The notes: a model not told the origin generated them from the sequence alone. A stretch of 64,000 nt of DNA from Pseudomonas sp. (GCF_030684895.1 NZ_JAUXXP010000069.1:1-64000); one strand, 5' to 3'. Positions 47,587-57,480 are shown, counted from the first letter of the stretch. Numbers and translations: made by a program.

Positions 47587-48194
47587 TGGAGCACTACATC
47601 AGCCTGTTCGTCCGTGCGGTGTTTGTTGAGAACATGGCCCTGGCGTTCTTCCTCGGCATGTGCACCTTTATCGCCATCTCGAAAAAGGTCGAAACCGCCA
47701 TTGGTCTCGGTATTGCCGTAGTGGTGGTGCTGGGTATCACCATGCCGGTGAACAACCTGATCTACACCAACCTGCTCAAGGACGGTGCGCTGGCCTGGGC
47801 CGGTTACCCACAAGTCGATCTGAGCTTTCTCGGCCTGCTGACCTTTATCGGCGTGATCGCGGCGATCGTACAGATCCTCGAGATGACCCTGGATAAGTAC
47901 GTGCCCTCGCTGTACAACGCCCTCGGCGTGTTCCTGCCGTTGATCACTGTGAACTGCGCCATCATGGGTGGCTCGCTGTTTATGGTCGAGCGTGACTACA
48001 ACCTGGCGGAAAGCACCGTCTATGGTGTCGGCGCCGGTGTTTCCTGGGCCCTGGCGATTGCCGCTCTGGCGGGGATTCGCGAGAAGCTCAAGTACAGCGA
48101 TGTACCTGAAGGTCTGCAGGGACTGGGCATCACCTTTATCACCATCGGTCTGATGTCTCTGGGCTTCATGTCCTTCTCCGGCGTGCAGTTGTAA
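47586..48194 (+). CDS. nqrE: Na+-translocating NADH:quinone reductase subunit E
   Basis: 202-aa membrane subunit, inverted-topology partner of Nqr[22 protein letters not shown] onward, [17 protein letters not shown], and [18 protein letters not shown]. Cys residues in the first and fourth helices pair with those in NqrD to hold the 2Fe-2S/iron site between subunits. The A of its ATG is the last base of the nqrD TAA, so it is translationally coupled. Confidence 0.96.
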   Translation: MEHYISLFVRAVFVENMALAFFLGMCTFIAISKKVETAIGLGIAVVVVLGITMPVNNLIYTNLLKDGALAWAGYPQVDLSFLGLLTFIGVIAAIVQILEMTLDKYVPSLYNALGVFLPLITVNCAIMGGSLFMVERDYNLAESTVYGVGAGVSWALAIAALAGIREKLKYSDVPEGLQGLGITFITIGLMSLGFMSFSGVQL

Positions 48195-48209
48195 GGAAGG
48201 GATGAATAG

Positions 48210-49436
48210 ATGATCAATTTTGAGATTTTCATCGCCATCGGCATGTTCACCGGCATTGTGCTGGCGTTGGTGCTGATCATTATCGCGGCGCGCGCCAAGC
48301 TGGTTTCCAGCGGTGACGTAAGCATCGAGATCAACGGCGAAAAAACCATTGTGGTACCGGCTGGCGGCAAGCTGCTGCAGACCCTGGCGGCCAACAATAT
48401 CTTCCTCTCTTCGGCCTGCGGTGGCGGCGGTACCTGCGCCCAGTGCAAGTGCGTGGTCGAGCATGGCGGCGGCGAAATGCTGCCGACTGAAGAGGCGGCC
48501 TTCACCCGTCGCGAAGCCAAGGCTGGCTGGCGTCTGTCCTGCCAGACCCCGGTCAAGCAGGACATGAAGATCGAAGTGCCGGAAGAAGTCTTCGGCGTGA
48601 AGAAGTGGGAGTGCACTGTTGAGTCCAACCCCAACGTGGCCACCTTCATCAAGGAACTAACGCTGAAACTGCCGGAAGGCGAAAGCGTCGACTTCCGCGC
48701 CGGTGGCTATGTGCAGCTGGAGTGCCCGCCGCACGAAGTGCACTACAAGGACTTCGACATTCAGGAAGAGTACCGCGGCGACTGGGACAAGTTTAACCAG
48801 TGGAAGTACGTGTCCAAGGTCGAAGAGACCGTGATCCGTGCCTACTCCATGGCCAACTACCCGGAAGAAGTGGGCCTGGTGAAGTTCAATATCCGTATTG
48901 CTTCGCCGCCACCGGGCAAGGACGATCTGCCACCGGGCAAGATGAGTTCCTACGTGTTCAGCCTCAAGCCGGGCGACAAGATCGATGTGTATGGTCCGTT
49001 CGGCGAGTTCTTCGCCAAGGAAACCGACGCCGAGATGGTGTTTATCGGTGGTGGTGCCGGTATGGCGCCGATGCGTTCGCACATCTTCGACCAGCTCAAG
49101 CGCTTGAAGTCGACCCGCAAGATCAGCTTCTGGTACGGCGCGCGCTCCATGCGTGAAGCCTTCTACGTTGAAGAATACGATCAGTTGCAGGCCGAGAACC
49201 CCAACTTCAAGTGGCACCTGGCATTGTCCGATCCGCTGCCGGAAGACAACTGGACCGGTCTCAAGGGCTTTATCCACAACGTGCTGTACGAGAACTACCT
49301 CAAGGACCATCCGGCTCCGGAAGAGTGTGAGTTCTACATGTGCGGCCCGCCCATGATGAACGCTGCCGTGATCAAGATGCTGATCGACCTGGGTGTGGAG
49401 GAGGAGAACATCCTGCTCGACGACTTCGGCGGTTAA
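48210..49436 (+). CDS. nqrF: Na+-translocating NADH:quinone reductase subunit F
   Basis: 408-aa NADH-oxidising subunit. One N-terminal membrane helix (residues 4-26); 2Fe-2S ferredoxin domain with C70, C76, C79 and C111 ([20 protein letters not shown]); FAD domain with [14 protein letters not shown](P)-binding [13 protein letters not shown]-terminal [10 protein letters not shown] and LLDDFGG. Electrons enter the complex here from NADH. AAGGAAGGG is the ribosome site. Confidence 0.97.
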   Translation: MINFEIFIAIGMFTGIVLALVLIIIAARAKLVSSGDVSIEINGEKTIVVPAGGKLLQTLAANNIFLSSACGGGGTCAQCKCVVEHGGGEMLPTEEAAFTRREAKAGWRLSCQTPVKQDMKIEVPEEVFGVKKWECTVESNPNVATFIKELTLKLPEGESVDFRAGGYVQLECPPHEVHYKDFDIQEEYRGDWDKFNQWKYVSKVEETVIRAYSMANYPEEVGLVKFNIRIASPPPGKDDLPPGKMSSYVFSLKPGDKIDVYGPFGEFFAKETDAEMVFIGGGAGMAPMRSHIFDQLKRLKSTRKISFWYGARSMREAFYVEEYDQLQAENPNFKWHLALSDPLPEDNWTGLKGFIHNVLYENYLKDHPAPEECEFYMCGPPMMNAAVIKMLIDLGVEEENILLDDFGG

Positions 49437-49438
49437 GT

Positions 49439-50464
49439 ATGAGCCATGTGCTACTGCGGCCCGTTATCGCTGTCAGCTTGCTGACAGCCCTAACGGGCTG
49501 TTGGTTTTCAGAGCGGGTAGAAGAATTTGGCGGCCCGACCATGGGCAGCACCTACACCGTCAAATATGTGCGCAGCAAGGATTCGCCGAGCCTTGAGTTA
49601 CTCAAGCGCGAGACCGATGCCATCCTGGCTGAGGTTGACCAACAGATGTCGACCTATCGCGATGATTCCGCAATCGAGCAATTCAACCAGGCTCCGGCGG
49701 GTACCTGTCAGGCGATGCCTGCTGGGGTGCTGGAGTTGGTCGAGGCAGGGCGCGTGTTGCATGAGCAAAGTGCCGGCGCGTTCGATCTGACTTTGGAGCC
49801 GTTGCTCAACCTGTGGGGCTTTGGCCCCAAGGCGCGCGCCGAAAAGGTGCCGACCGCTGAGCAACTCGCCGCCGCGCGTGCGCAAGTGGGCATGCAACAC
49901 CTGCGTCGTGAAGGTGAGCAGCTGTGCAAGGATGTTGATGTGCAGGTCGACTTCAACAGCATTGCCGCCGGCTATGCGGTGGACAAGATCGTGCAGCGCT
50001 TCACTGAGCTGGGTGTGACCAGCTATATGGTTGAGGCCACCGGTGAGCTCAAGGCCGCAGGCAAAAAGCCCGATGGTCAGCCTTGGCGCATCGGCCTGGA
50101 AGCCCCGCAAGACGGTCAGCGTGTCGCCCAGCGCGTGCTGGCAGTGGATGGTTACGGTATTTCCACTTCGGGTGATTACCGCAACTACTTCGAGGAAGAG
50201 GGGCGGCGTTACTCGCACACCCTCGATCCGTTGACCGGTGCACCGATCACCCACACGCTGGCAGCGGTAACCGTGGTGGATAAATCGACCTTACGCGCCG
50301 ATGGCTTGTCTACAGTGCTCATGGTCATGGGCACTGAGCCTGGCCTGGCATTTGCTGAGCGCATGGGCATTGCAGCGTTTTTCGTGACCCGTGAAGGTGA
50401 CGCCTTCGTCACACAGACAACTCAGGCTTTCGAGCAGCTATTCGCTGCAGGAGACGAGCAATGA
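49439..50464 (+). CDS. apbE: FAD:protein FMN transferase ApbE
   Basis: 341-aa lipoprotein of the ApbE family: signal peptide with lipobox LTALTGC (Cys about residue 21), then FGGPTMGSTYTVKYV, YRDDSAIEQFN, WGFGPKARA, DFNSIAAGYAVDKI and a DADGLST-type C-terminal motif (LRADGLSTVLMVMG) with metal-binding Asp. It attaches FMN to Thr residues of NqrB and NqrC. It begins 2 bases after the nqrF stop and overlaps nqrM at ATGA, so it is part of the operon. Confidence 0.95.
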   Translation: MSHVLLRPVIAVSLLTALTGCWFSERVEEFGGPTMGSTYTVKYVRSKDSPSLELLKRETDAILAEVDQQMSTYRDDSAIEQFNQAPAGTCQAMPAGVLELVEAGRVLHEQSAGAFDLTLEPLLNLWGFGPKARAEKVPTAEQLAAARAQVGMQHLRREGEQLCKDVDVQVDFNSIAAGYAVDKIVQRFTELGVTSYMVEATGELKAAGKKPDGQPWRIGLEAPQDGQRVAQRVLAVDGYGISTSGDYRNYFEEEGRRYSHTLDPLTGAPITHTLAAVTVVDKSTLRADGLSTVLMVMGTEPGLAFAERMGIAAFFVTREGDAFVTQTTQAFEQLFAAGDEQ

Positions 50465-50688
50465 CGTTTTTAGTGGTATTTCTGACCATGCTGCTAGTTG
50501 TTGGCATGATGGCTGTAGGCGTGATGATGGGCCGCAAGCCCATCGCCGGTTCGTGCGGTGGTATCGCCAACCTGGGTATCGAGAAGGAATGCTCGATCTG
50601 TGGTGGCAGTCGTGAGAAGTGCGAGGAGATCAACAGCGACCCGCAAGGCAAAACCGCAGCCCTGGCCTACGACGCGAGCAAAGGCTAA
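50461..50688 (+). CDS. nqrM: Na+-NQR maturation protein NqrM
   Basis: 75-aa protein (former DUF539): one membrane helix (residues 3-22) followed by a Cys motif C32, C44, C47, C54 (SCGGIANLGIEKECSICGG). NqrM is required for assembly of active NQR, probably delivering iron to the NqrD/NqrE intramembrane centre. Its ATG overlaps the apbE stop. The presence of both accessory factors at the end of the operon indicates a complete functional NQR. Confidence 0.94.
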   Translation: MTFLVVFLTMLLVVGMMAVGVMMGRKPIAGSCGGIANLGIEKECSICGGSREKCEEINSDPQGKTAALAYDASKG

Positions 50689-50812
50689 TCGTCCTGCGGC
50701 CAGCTAACGGGCTAGGCTTGCAGTGAACGTATTGATTGCCAGGCTGCGTATGCAGTGCTGGCCCTGCCGAGAGCGCGGTACAAGTGCTCCGGTGTGATCT
50801 GAAGGAGTAAAC

Positions 50813-52207
50813 ATGGCGGTCTACAACTACGACGTAGTGGTGCTGGGTTCCGGCCCTGCGGGTGAAGGCGCGGCAATGAACGCGGCCAAGGCCGGGCGCA
50901 AGGTGGCAGTGGTCGACAGCCGCCGTGAAGTCGGCGGCAACTGCACCCACCTGGGCACCATCCCGTCCAAGGCGCTGCGCCATTCGGTGCGGCAGATCAT
51001 GCAGTTCAACACCAACCCGATGTTCCGCCAGATCGGCGAACCGCGCTGGTTCTCCTTCCCTGACGTGTTGAAAAGCGCCGAGCGGGTGATCGCCAAGCAG
51101 GTGAGCTCGCGCACCGGTTACTACGCGCGCAACCGTATCGATGTGTTTTTCGGCACTGGCAGTTTTGCTGATGAGCACACCATCGAAGTGGTCTGCGCCA
51201 ATGGTGTGGTGGAGAAACTGGTGGCCAAGCAGATCGTTATCGCTACCGGTTCGCGGCCTTACCGCCCGGTGGACGTGGATTTCCACCACCCACGCATCTA
51301 CGACAGCGACACCATCCTCAGCCTCGGCCATACCCCGCGCCGCATCATCATCTACGGCGCCGGGGTCATCGGTTCCGAGTACGCCTCGATCTTCAGTGGC
51401 CTGGGTGTGCTGGTTGACCTGATCGACAACCGTGACCAGTTGCTGAGCTTCCTCGATGCGGAAATTTCCGATGCCTTGAGCTATCACCTGCGCAACAACA
51501 ACGTGCTGATTCGTCATAACGAAGAGTACGAAAGTGTTGAAGGGGTGGAGAACGGGGTGATCCTGCACCTCAAGTCCGGCAAGAAGATCAAGGCGGACGC
51601 CTTCCTCTGGTGCAACGGCCGTACCGGTAATACCGATCAGCTGGGCCTGGAAAACATCGGCATCAAGGTCAATAGCCGTGGGCAGATCGAGGTTGACCAG
51701 AGCTACCGCACCGAGGTGTCGAACGTCTACGCGGCGGGCGACGTGATTGGTTGGCCGAGCCTGGCCAGTGCGGCAGCCGACCAGGGCCGATCGGCTGCCG
51801 GCAGCATCGTCGACAATGGCAGCTGGCGCTTCGTTGATGACGTGCCGACCGGCATTTACACCATTCCGGAAATCAGCTCGATTGGTAAGAACGAGCGCGA
51901 GTTGACCCAGGCCAAGATCCCTTACGAAGTCGGTAAGGCGTTCTTCAAAGGCATGGCTCGGGCACAGATTTCCCACGAGCCAGTGGGCATGCTCAAGCTG
52001 CTGTTCCATCGCGAAACCCTGGAAGTGCTGGGCGTGCACTGCTTCGGTTACCAGGCGTCGGAGATCGTGCACATCGGCCAGGCAATCATGAATCAGAAGG
52101 GTGAGGCCAACAGCATCAAGTACTTCGTCAACACCACCTTCAACTACCCGACTATGGCGGAAGCCTACCGGGTGGCTGCGTTCGATGGTCTCAACCGGCT
52201 TTTTTGA
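50813..52207 (+). CDS. sthA: Soluble pyridine nucleotide transhydrogenase SthA
   Basis: 464-aa flavoprotein that reoxidises NADPH with NAD+. FAD motif [20 protein letters not shown] (residues 9-28), then [18 protein letters not shown], in which the second Cys of the disulfide reductases is replaced (CTHLGT), the hallmark of SthA rather than lipoamide dehydrogenase; NAD motif [15 protein letters not shown]; dimer-interface [22 protein letters not shown] before ATG 50813. Separate transcript, ending at a bidirectional terminator. It complements NQR in balancing pyridine nucleotides. Confidence 0.97.
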   Translation: MAVYNYDVVVLGSGPAGEGAAMNAAKAGRKVAVVDSRREVGGNCTHLGTIPSKALRHSVRQIMQFNTNPMFRQIGEPRWFSFPDVLKSAERVIAKQVSSRTGYYARNRIDVFFGTGSFADEHTIEVVCANGVVEKLVAKQIVIATGSRPYRPVDVDFHHPRIYDSDTILSLGHTPRRIIIYGAGVIGSEYASIFSGLGVLVDLIDNRDQLLSFLDAEISDALSYHLRNNNVLIRHNEEYESVEGVENGVILHLKSGKKIKADAFLWCNGRTGNTDQLGLENIGIKVNSRGQIEVDQSYRTEVSNVYAAGDVIGWPSLASAAADQGRSAAGSIVDNGSWRFVDDVPTGIYTIPEISSIGKNERELTQAKIPYEVGKAFFKGMARAQISHEPVGMLKLLFHRETLEVLGVHCFGYQASEIVHIGQAIMNQKGEANSIKYFVNTTFNYPTMAEAYRVAAFDGLNRLF

Positions 52208-52304
52208 GCGGCTCCGGCCGGTGGCCTGAGCCGGCCGGGGAGAACCCGTTCAGCGACTCCAGCGACTGGCGTTGGCCTAATCGCGAAAGTTTCTGATCAG
52301 GCTT

Positions 52305-52340
52305 AACGAAAAACCGGCCCTTTTGGCCGGTTTTTTCGTT
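52305..52340. terminator. Bidirectional terminator between sthA and the GDPD gene
   Basis: AACGAAAAACCGGCC (52305-52319) pairs with GGCCGGTTTTTTCGTT (52325-52340) around a short CTTTT loop, giving T runs on both strands; serves sthA and the convergent glycerophosphodiesterase gene (stop at 52366). Confidence 0.92.
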
Positions 52341-52365
52341 TCTGTAGCTGGGGCTATCCGGGAGG

Positions 52366-53082
52366 TTATTCCAGGGTTGCCACGGCCAGGCCGGGAAAAT
52401 CGGTGATGATGCTATCCACGCCGAAGTCCGCCAGGCGGCGCATCAGTGCCGGCTCGTTGACCGTCCACACCGAGACATGCAAACCGGCTTTCTGCGCCTT
52501 CAGTAGACGCTCCGGAGTGCACAGCGTCCAGTTCAGCGCGAGCAGGTGGCAGCCGTAATGCCTGGCGACTTTTATAGGGTCGAGCCAGGCGTATTCGGCG
52601 ACCAGGCCGCGTTGCAGGTGCGGAGTCAGGCGCTGCAGAGCGCCGAGCACTTCGCGGGAGCTGGAGGTTACGGTGACCTTGTCCGTGAGCTGGTAGCGTT
52701 CAGCCAGTTCGGCAATCGCCTTGACCATGCGCGCCGAGCGAACCTTCGAGGCGCTTTTGACTTCCAGCTGCCAGTGCTCGAAATCGCAGTGCTGGAACAG
52801 CTCTTCCAACCGTGGGATCGGGCAGGGCGTGACGGCGCCAGGGCCACCTTTACGGGCGTCATAGGTCACCAGTTCGGCGGCGTCATGCTCGACGACTTTG
52901 CCACGATGGCCGGTGGTGCGCTTGAGGGTTGGGTCGTGAATCACCATCAGCTCGCCATCGCGCGACAGGTGCAGGTCCAGCTCGCAGCGGCGCACGCCGT
53001 GCTTGAGGCATTGCTGGAAGCTGGCCAGGGTGTTTTCCGGCACCTCGCCTTTGGCGCCGCGATGTCCATAGATGACTGTCAC
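52366..53082 (-). CDS. Glycerophosphodiester phosphodiesterase
   Basis: 238-aa GDPD TIM-barrel enzyme that hydrolyses glycerophosphodiesters to glycerol 3-phosphate and an alcohol. Catalytic features: YGHRGAKGEVPENTLASF (HRG..EN), ELDLHLSRDGELMVIHDPTL (ExD and HD). No signal peptide, so it is a cytoplasmic (UgpQ-like) form. The start is GTG 53082, overlapping the TGA stop of the upstream gene (GTGA), hence translationally coupled to the small exported protein. Its product could feed the GlpD-type enzyme at 9.8 kb. Confidence 0.93.
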   Translation of the reverse strand: MTVIYGHRGAKGEVPENTLASFQQCLKHGVRRCELDLHLSRDGELMVIHDPTLKRTTGHRGKVVEHDAAELVTYDARKGGPGAVTPCPIPRLEELFQHCDFEHWQLEVKSASKVRSARMVKAIAELAERYQLTDKVTVTSSSREVLGALQRLTPHLQRGLVAEYAWLDPIKVARHYGCHLLALNWTLCTPERLLKAQKAGLHVSVWTVNEPALMRRLADFGVDSIITDFPGLAVATLE

Positions 53083-53381
53083 TGTTGCTCCTTGTCGGGC
53101 AGGGCGGCGCCGGGCTGGTGATGGCGCACGCTGTTGATTACGTGTTTATGCTCGAAGTAGACACTGAACTCACGGTAATCCCAGCGGGTGATCGGCGGGT
53201 TGCCAACGCTGGGGTGCTCTTCATCCGCCAGGCCGAAACGCTCCAGTACCGCGCGTTGGGATTCGCCGAGTTGCGGCAGGCGCAATTCGCCGGCACCTTG
53301 CTGGCCGATAGGGATTTGCAGGGTATCGGCATCAGCGCCGAAAGGCAGGAGCAGGGCGAGAAGCAGGAACAGACGGGGCAT
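53079..53381 (-). CDS. Small exported hypothetical protein
   Basis: 100-aa protein with a signal peptide (MPRLFLLLALLLPFGADA, residues 1-18), then a short domain with GESQRAVLERFGLADEEHPS and ITRWDYREFSVYFEHKHVIN. It resembles pseudomonad proteins often called phosphodiesterase by neighbourhood; the aromatic/Glu-rich strand resembles an SmpA-like (BamE-type) fold, but I make no firm call. Overlaps the GDPD gene by 4 nt in the GTGA junction. Confidence 0.75.
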   Translation of the reverse strand: MPRLFLLLALLLPFGADADTLQIPIGQQGAGELRLPQLGESQRAVLERFGLADEEHPSVGNPPITRWDYREFSVYFEHKHVINSVRHHQPGAALPDKEQQ

Positions 53382-53393
53382 GGTGGCTCGCTA

Positions 53394-53975
53394 TCAGGGT
53401 TGCAGAGGTTGCTCGCGGGCCTGGCGACGCTCCAGGGCCTGGCGTTGCAGGATATGCCGGGCAAGCAACTGGCGCTGGGCGTCGCTCACAGCTTCAAATT
53501 CCGCGCCAATCTCAAACTGCTGTGAGGGCAGTGGTTGGCAATGCACCACCTTGGCCCGTAGCAGTAGACCCAGGGCCTGCGGCATCAGCACCATCTTCAC
53601 CGCCAGGTGCGCGCCTGTTGCCACGGGCTGAGGGTTATTGAAGCTGACGCCGCCCTCGGACAGGCTGACCTTGCGCGGCGTGCCGATGTCGCGCAGCAGG
53701 CTCTGCGCCACGGCCTGACCGAGCAGGTCGATGCGCTTGTTCATGACCTTGAGGTAATTGGCCAGGGTGCGGTCGCGCTCAGTGATATGCCGCAGCAGAT
53801 GCTGCGACTCGAAGTCCATCAGATGCAGATCGCTGAGCAGGTTAAACAGCGGCGAGCTGTCGTGAAGCTCGTCACTGGCCAGGGCTTCTGCGCCCGAGAG
53901 CAGGGTGAATTCCAGTGCGATCGTATCGTCGATACGATAGTATTCGCGGCGATCATCTTCATCTTGAGTCGGCAT
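53394..53975 (-). CDS. PilZ domain protein with atypical second motif
   Basis: 193-aa protein with a C-terminal PilZ-like domain. The N-terminus carries RREYYR (RxxxR, residues 9-14), and the second c-di-GMP motif is RKVSLSEGGVSF, in which the D/N of the D/NxSxxG signature is Ser. About 115 residues, mostly helical, separate the two motifs, so it is a YcgR-unlike layout similar to the P. aeruginosa PA2989 type as I recall it. ATG 53975 (MPTQDEDDRRE) is chosen because the region further upstream overlaps the dispersed repeat. It precedes the small exported protein by 12 bp and is probably in the same operon with the GDPD gene. Confidence 0.8.
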   Translation of the reverse strand: MPTQDEDDRREYYRIDDTIALEFTLLSGAEALASDELHDSSPLFNLLSDLHLMDFESQHLLRHITERDRTLANYLKVMNKRIDLLGQAVAQSLLRDIGTPRKVSLSEGGVSFNNPQPVATGAHLAVKMVLMPQALGLLLRAKVVHCQPLPSQQFEIGAEFEAVSDAQRQLLARHILQRQALERRQAREQPLQP

Positions 53976-54015
53976 GGCGAACCCATGGCAGCAGTAGTGG
54001 TCGAAGAACCTGTTC

Positions 54016-54134
54016 AAAGTCTTGCGAGCTAGCGGCATGCAAGGCGAAAAGTGGTGAGGAAGCGCAGTTTACGAATGTAAATGAGCATTCCGAGACAGTT
54101 TTCAACGTAGCAGGTCCGACGCGCAGCAGACTTT
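54016..54134. repeat. Dispersed palindromic repeat, short copy
   Basis: 119-bp element with perfect 7-bp ends AAAGTCT (54016-54022) and AGACTTT (54128-54134), extended imperfectly (TGCGAGCTAG versus CGACGCGCAG). Core GAGGAAGCGCAGTTTACGAA then TGTAAATGAGCATTCCGAG matches the copies at 36891-37089 and, inverted, at 32747-32891. It lies between the PilZ gene and the divergent lolC gene. Confidence 0.8.
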
Positions 54135-54209
54135 ACCCTGGTTTAGAGTGTAAGGCTGCTCGCCAAGCCCCCACAAGGACGTTTCTTTTTCCCTCGAATC
54201 AGCCCCGAC

Positions 54210-55460
54210 ATGTTCAGACCTCTGTTCGTATTTATCGGCACGCGCTACACGCGGGCCAAGCGTCGCAACCACTTCGTATCCTTTATTTCTCTGACTTCGA
54301 TGATCGGGCTAGCACTTGGCGTGCTGGTGATGATTCTGGTGCTGTCGGTGATGAACGGCTTCGACCATGAAATGCGCACCCGCGTGCTCGGCATGGTGCC
54401 GCACGCCACGGTCGAGAGCGCCACGCCGATCAAGGATTGGCGCAGCCTGGCCGACAAGGCGCAGAGCAACCCGCAAGTGCTGGCGGTTGCGCCGTTCAGC
54501 CAGATGCAGGGCTTGCTGACCAACGACGGCAAGGTGCAGAAAGTGCTGATCAATGCGGTCGATCCGCTGGAAGAAGCCAAGGTCTCGATCATCGGTAATT
54601 TCTTTCAGCAGGGCAGCCTGGATGCACTGCAGCCCGGTGAGTTCGGCATGGTGCTGGGCGACAAGGCCGCCGCCAAGCTCGGCGTCGGCCTGGGTGGCAA
54701 GGTGACCTTTGTCGCCCCGGAAGTCACTGTTACTCCAGCCGGCATGTTCCCACGGCTCAAGCGCTTTACCGTGGTTGGCATATTCCATGTCGGCGCTGGC
54801 GAAATCGACGGCCACCTGGCCCTGACCCATGTGCAGGATTTGGCGCGTTTGCAGCGCTGGCAGGCCGATCAGGTGCAGGGCATTCGCCTGAAGTTTTCCG
54901 ACCTGTTTGAGGCGCCGCGCACCGCCTGGGCGCTGGCGCAAACGTTGGGTGAGGGTGATTACTACGCCCGCGACTGGACCCGCACCCACGGCAACCTGTA
55001 TCAGGCGATCCGCATGGAAAAAGCCATGATTGGTCTGCTGCTGCTGCTGATCGTCGCGGTTGCCGCCTTCAACATCATCTCCACCCTGGTCATGGTCGTC
55101 ACCGACAAGAAGGGCGATATCGCCATTCTGCGCACCCTGGGCGCCACACCGCGACAGATTATGGCGATCTTTATGGTTCAGGGCACGGTGATCGGCGTGT
55201 TCGGCACCGCCATTGGTGCGGTGCTGGGCTGCCTTGCCGCCTTGAATATCAGCCGTGCGATTGCCGCGCTGGAAGGGCTGTTGGGGATCAAATTCCTCAA
55301 TGCCGATGTGTATTTCATCGACTACCTGCCCTCGCAGCTGATGCTGGCCGATGTGCTGCTGGTCTGCGGCGCGGCGTTGATTCTAAGTTTCTTCGCCACC
55401 CTATATCCGGCCTGGCGCGCAGCGCGTACCCAGCCTGCGGAGGCGCTACGTTATGAGTGA
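54210..55460 (+). CDS. lolC: Lipoprotein-releasing ABC transporter permease LolC
   Basis: 416-aa inner-membrane permease of the LolCDE complex that extracts outer-membrane lipoproteins to LolA. One N-terminal membrane helix ([17 protein letters not shown]), a large periplasmic domain (about 45-265), and three C-terminal helices including [20 protein letters not shown] and [17 protein letters not shown], the ABC-coupling motif. N-terminus [20 protein letters not shown] is shared with the second permease. Which of the two is LolC and which LolE is assigned by order only. It overlaps lolD by 8 nt. Confidence 0.93.
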   Translation: MFRPLFVFIGTRYTRAKRRNHFVSFISLTSMIGLALGVLVMILVLSVMNGFDHEMRTRVLGMVPHATVESATPIKDWRSLADKAQSNPQVLAVAPFSQMQGLLTNDGKVQKVLINAVDPLEEAKVSIIGNFFQQGSLDALQPGEFGMVLGDKAAAKLGVGLGGKVTFVAPEVTVTPAGMFPRLKRFTVVGIFHVGAGEIDGHLALTHVQDLARLQRWQADQVQGIRLKFSDLFEAPRTAWALAQTLGEGDYYARDWTRTHGNLYQAIRMEKAMIGLLLLLIVAVAAFNIISTLVMVVTDKKGDIAILRTLGATPRQIMAIFMVQGTVIGVFGTAIGAVLGCLAALNISRAIAALEGLLGIKFLNADVYFIDYLPSQLMLADVLLVCGAALILSFFATLYPAWRAARTQPAEALRYE

Positions 55461-55512
55461 TCAGGTTATGAATGATCAGGTTATGAGTGATTCGGTTATG
55501 CAAGATCGTGCA
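55453..55512 (+). repeat. 15-bp tandem repeat at the lolD start
   Basis: Units ATGAGTGATCAGGTT (55453), ATGAATGATCAGGTT (55468), ATGAGTGATTCGGTT (55483) and the degenerate ATGCAAGATCGTGCA (55498). Each unit begins with an in-frame ATG, and the first also contains the lolC stop codon TGA. Unit number could change by slippage without breaking frame. Confidence 0.9.
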
Positions 55513-56181
55513 GTGTTGAGTTGTCGCAACCTCGGTAAAAGCTACGACGAGGGCCCGCAATCGGTGGTGGTGCTGCAGGACCTGCAGCTGGAGCTGCACC
55601 CCGGTGAGCGCGTGGCGATTGTCGGCAGTTCTGGCTCGGGCAAGAGCACCTTGCTGAATATGCTTGGCGGCCTGGATACGCCGAGCACCGGCAGCGTCTG
55701 GCTGGCCGGCGAGGAGTTGTCGGCGCTGAATGAAAAGCAGCGCGGCCTGCTGCGTAACCGCGCCCTGGGTTTCGTTTACCAGTTTCACCACCTGCTGCCG
55801 GAATTCACCGCGCTGGAGAACGTGTGCATGCCGTTACTGATTGGCCGCACGCCGATCAGCGAAGCACGTCAGCGTGCCACGGCGTTGCTGGAGCGGGTTG
55901 GCCTGGGCCATCGCCTGGCGCACAAGCCGTCGGAGTTGTCCGGTGGTGAGCGTCAACGTGTGGCGATTGCTCGTGCGCTGGTCAATCAGCCCGGTTTGGT
56001 GCTGCTCGATGAGCCCACCGGTAACCTCGATCATCACACCGCGCAGGGCATTCAGGATCTGATGAAGGAGCTGAGCAGCTCGTCGCAGACCGCCTTTCTG
56101 GTGGTGACCCACGACATGGCGCTGGCCCAGCAGATGGACCGCATCCTGCGTCTGGAAGACGGCAAGTTGGTGGCCGCCTGA
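55453..56181 (+). CDS. lolD: Lipoprotein-releasing ABC transporter ATPase LolD
   Basis: 242-aa ATPase: Walker [16 protein letters not shown], signature [15 protein letters not shown], Walker [13 protein letters not shown]. The first 15 residues ([15 protein letters not shown]) come from three tandem 15-bp repeats; the family N-terminus begins about [20 protein letters not shown]. Starts at ATG 55453, 55468, 55483 or 55498 are all in frame. The first overlaps lolC by 8 nt (ATGAGTGA), favouring coupling there. The stop overlaps the start of the second permease gene (TGATG). Confidence 0.94.
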   Translation: MSDQVMNDQVMSDSVMQDRAVLSCRNLGKSYDEGPQSVVVLQDLQLELHPGERVAIVGSSGSGKSTLLNMLGGLDTPSTGSVWLAGEELSALNEKQRGLLRNRALGFVYQFHHLLPEFTALENVCMPLLIGRTPISEARQRATALLERVGLGHRLAHKPSELSGGERQRVAIARALVNQPGLVLLDEPTGNLDHHTAQGIQDLMKELSSSSQTAFLVVTHDMALAQQMDRILRLEDGKLVAA

Positions 56182-57425
56182 TGTTTCGTCCGCTGAGTAT
56201 CTTTATCGGTATCCGCTATACCGGGGCCAAGCGGCGCAACCACTTTATTTCCTTTATCTCGATGACTTCGATGATCGGTCTGGCCTTGGGTGTTCTGGCG
56301 ATGATCGTGGTGCTGTCGGTGATGAATGGTTTCCAGAAGGAAATGAGCACGCGCATCCTTGGTATGGTGCCGCATGCCAGCATCGCCGGGGCGCAACCGC
56401 TGGATGATTGGCAGCAGGTTGCCGCAGCCGCGAAGAACAACCCGCAGGTGCTCGCCGCTGTGCCGTTTGCTGAGCTCGAAGGCATGCTCTCGGTACGCGG
56501 GGCGATGCAGCCGGTGCAGTTGCACGGCATCGATCCGGCGTTGGAGCCTCAGGTGTCGATCATCGACAAACATATGCAGCAAGGCCGTCTGAGCGATTTG
56601 CGTGAGGGTGAGTTTGGTGTGGTGCTCGGCGAGATCACCGCGCGGCGCTTCCAGCTGCGGGTGGGCGACAAGCTGGCGCTGATCGTGCCGGAGCTGAGCA
56701 GCGTGCCGGGCGGTATCAGCCCGCGCATGCAGCGCCTTAACGTGGTCGGCATCTTCAAGGTTGGCGCCGAGCTGGACAGCTCGCTGGCGCTGATTCATGT
56801 CGCCGATGCGGCGCATATCCAGCGCATGCAGCCGGGCCAGGTGCAGAGCGTGCGCCTGAAGTTGAAAGACCTGTACCAGGCGCCGCAAGTGGCCGCGCAG
56901 ATTGTCGGTGAACTGGGCGTCGGTTACAGCTCCGCAGACTGGACCCTGACTCAGGGCAGCCTGTTCAGCGCGATGAAAATGGAAAAGACCATGATTGGTC
57001 TGTTGCTGCTGCTGATCGTTGCCGTGGCGGCCTTCAATATCATCGCCACGCTGATCATGGTGGTGGCAGACAAGGGGGCGGATATCGCCATCCTGCGCAC
57101 CTTGGGCGCGACGCCAGGGCAGATTATGGGCATCTTTATGGTCCAAGGTACGGTGATCGGCGTGATCGGTACGGTGATCGGCGCGGTGCTGGGTATTCTC
57201 GCGGCGCTGAATGTCAGTCAGCTGGTGGGTTGGATCGAGCGCTTGAGCGGCCAGCAGGTGATGAGCTCTGACGTGTACTTCATCAGCAACCTGCCGTCGG
57301 AGCTGCTGCTGTCCGATGTCCTGCTGATCTGCGGCGCGGCGTTTAGCCTGAGCTTTTTGGCCACCGTCTACCCGTCCTGGCGGGCCGCGCAGATTCAGCC
57401 AGCCGATGCGCTGCGTTACGAATAA
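56181..57425 (+). CDS. lolE: Lipoprotein-releasing ABC transporter permease LolE
   Basis: 414-aa paralogue of the upstream permease with the same layout: N-terminal helix ([19 protein letters not shown]), periplasmic domain, and C-terminal helices with [20 protein letters not shown] and [17 protein letters not shown]. The extracytoplasmic domains differ (HASIAGAQPLDDWQQVAA here). Its ATG shares one base with the lolD stop. It ends at the palindromic terminator at 57436. Assignment as LolE rather than LolC is by order. Confidence 0.92.
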   Translation: MFRPLSIFIGIRYTGAKRRNHFISFISMTSMIGLALGVLAMIVVLSVMNGFQKEMSTRILGMVPHASIAGAQPLDDWQQVAAAAKNNPQVLAAVPFAELEGMLSVRGAMQPVQLHGIDPALEPQVSIIDKHMQQGRLSDLREGEFGVVLGEITARRFQLRVGDKLALIVPELSSVPGGISPRMQRLNVVGIFKVGAELDSSLALIHVADAAHIQRMQPGQVQSVRLKLKDLYQAPQVAAQIVGELGVGYSSADWTLTQGSLFSAMKMEKTMIGLLLLLIVAVAAFNIIATLIMVVADKGADIAILRTLGATPGQIMGIFMVQGTVIGVIGTVIGAVLGILAALNVSQLVGWIERLSGQQVMSSDVYFISNLPSELLLSDVLLICGAAFSLSFLATVYPSWRAAQIQPADALRYE

Positions 57426-57435
57426 GCTACGCTGC

Positions 57436-57480
57436 CTGAAACAAAAAAGCCGTTACTCAGTAACGGCTTTTTTGTTTCAG
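57436..57480. terminator. Bidirectional terminator of lolE and the DUF2062 gene
   Basis: A near-perfect 45-nt palindrome: CTGAAACAAAAAAGCCGTTA pairs with TAACGGCTTTTTTGTTTCAG around CTCAG. The stop codon of the DUF2062 gene (57477-57479) lies inside the right arm, so the convergent genes share this terminator. Confidence 0.93.

Noticed and set aside
55453..55512. Short repeat array as CRISPR-like
   Set aside because: Units are 15 bp, adjacent without spacers, and in frame with lolD; it is a coding tandem repeat.
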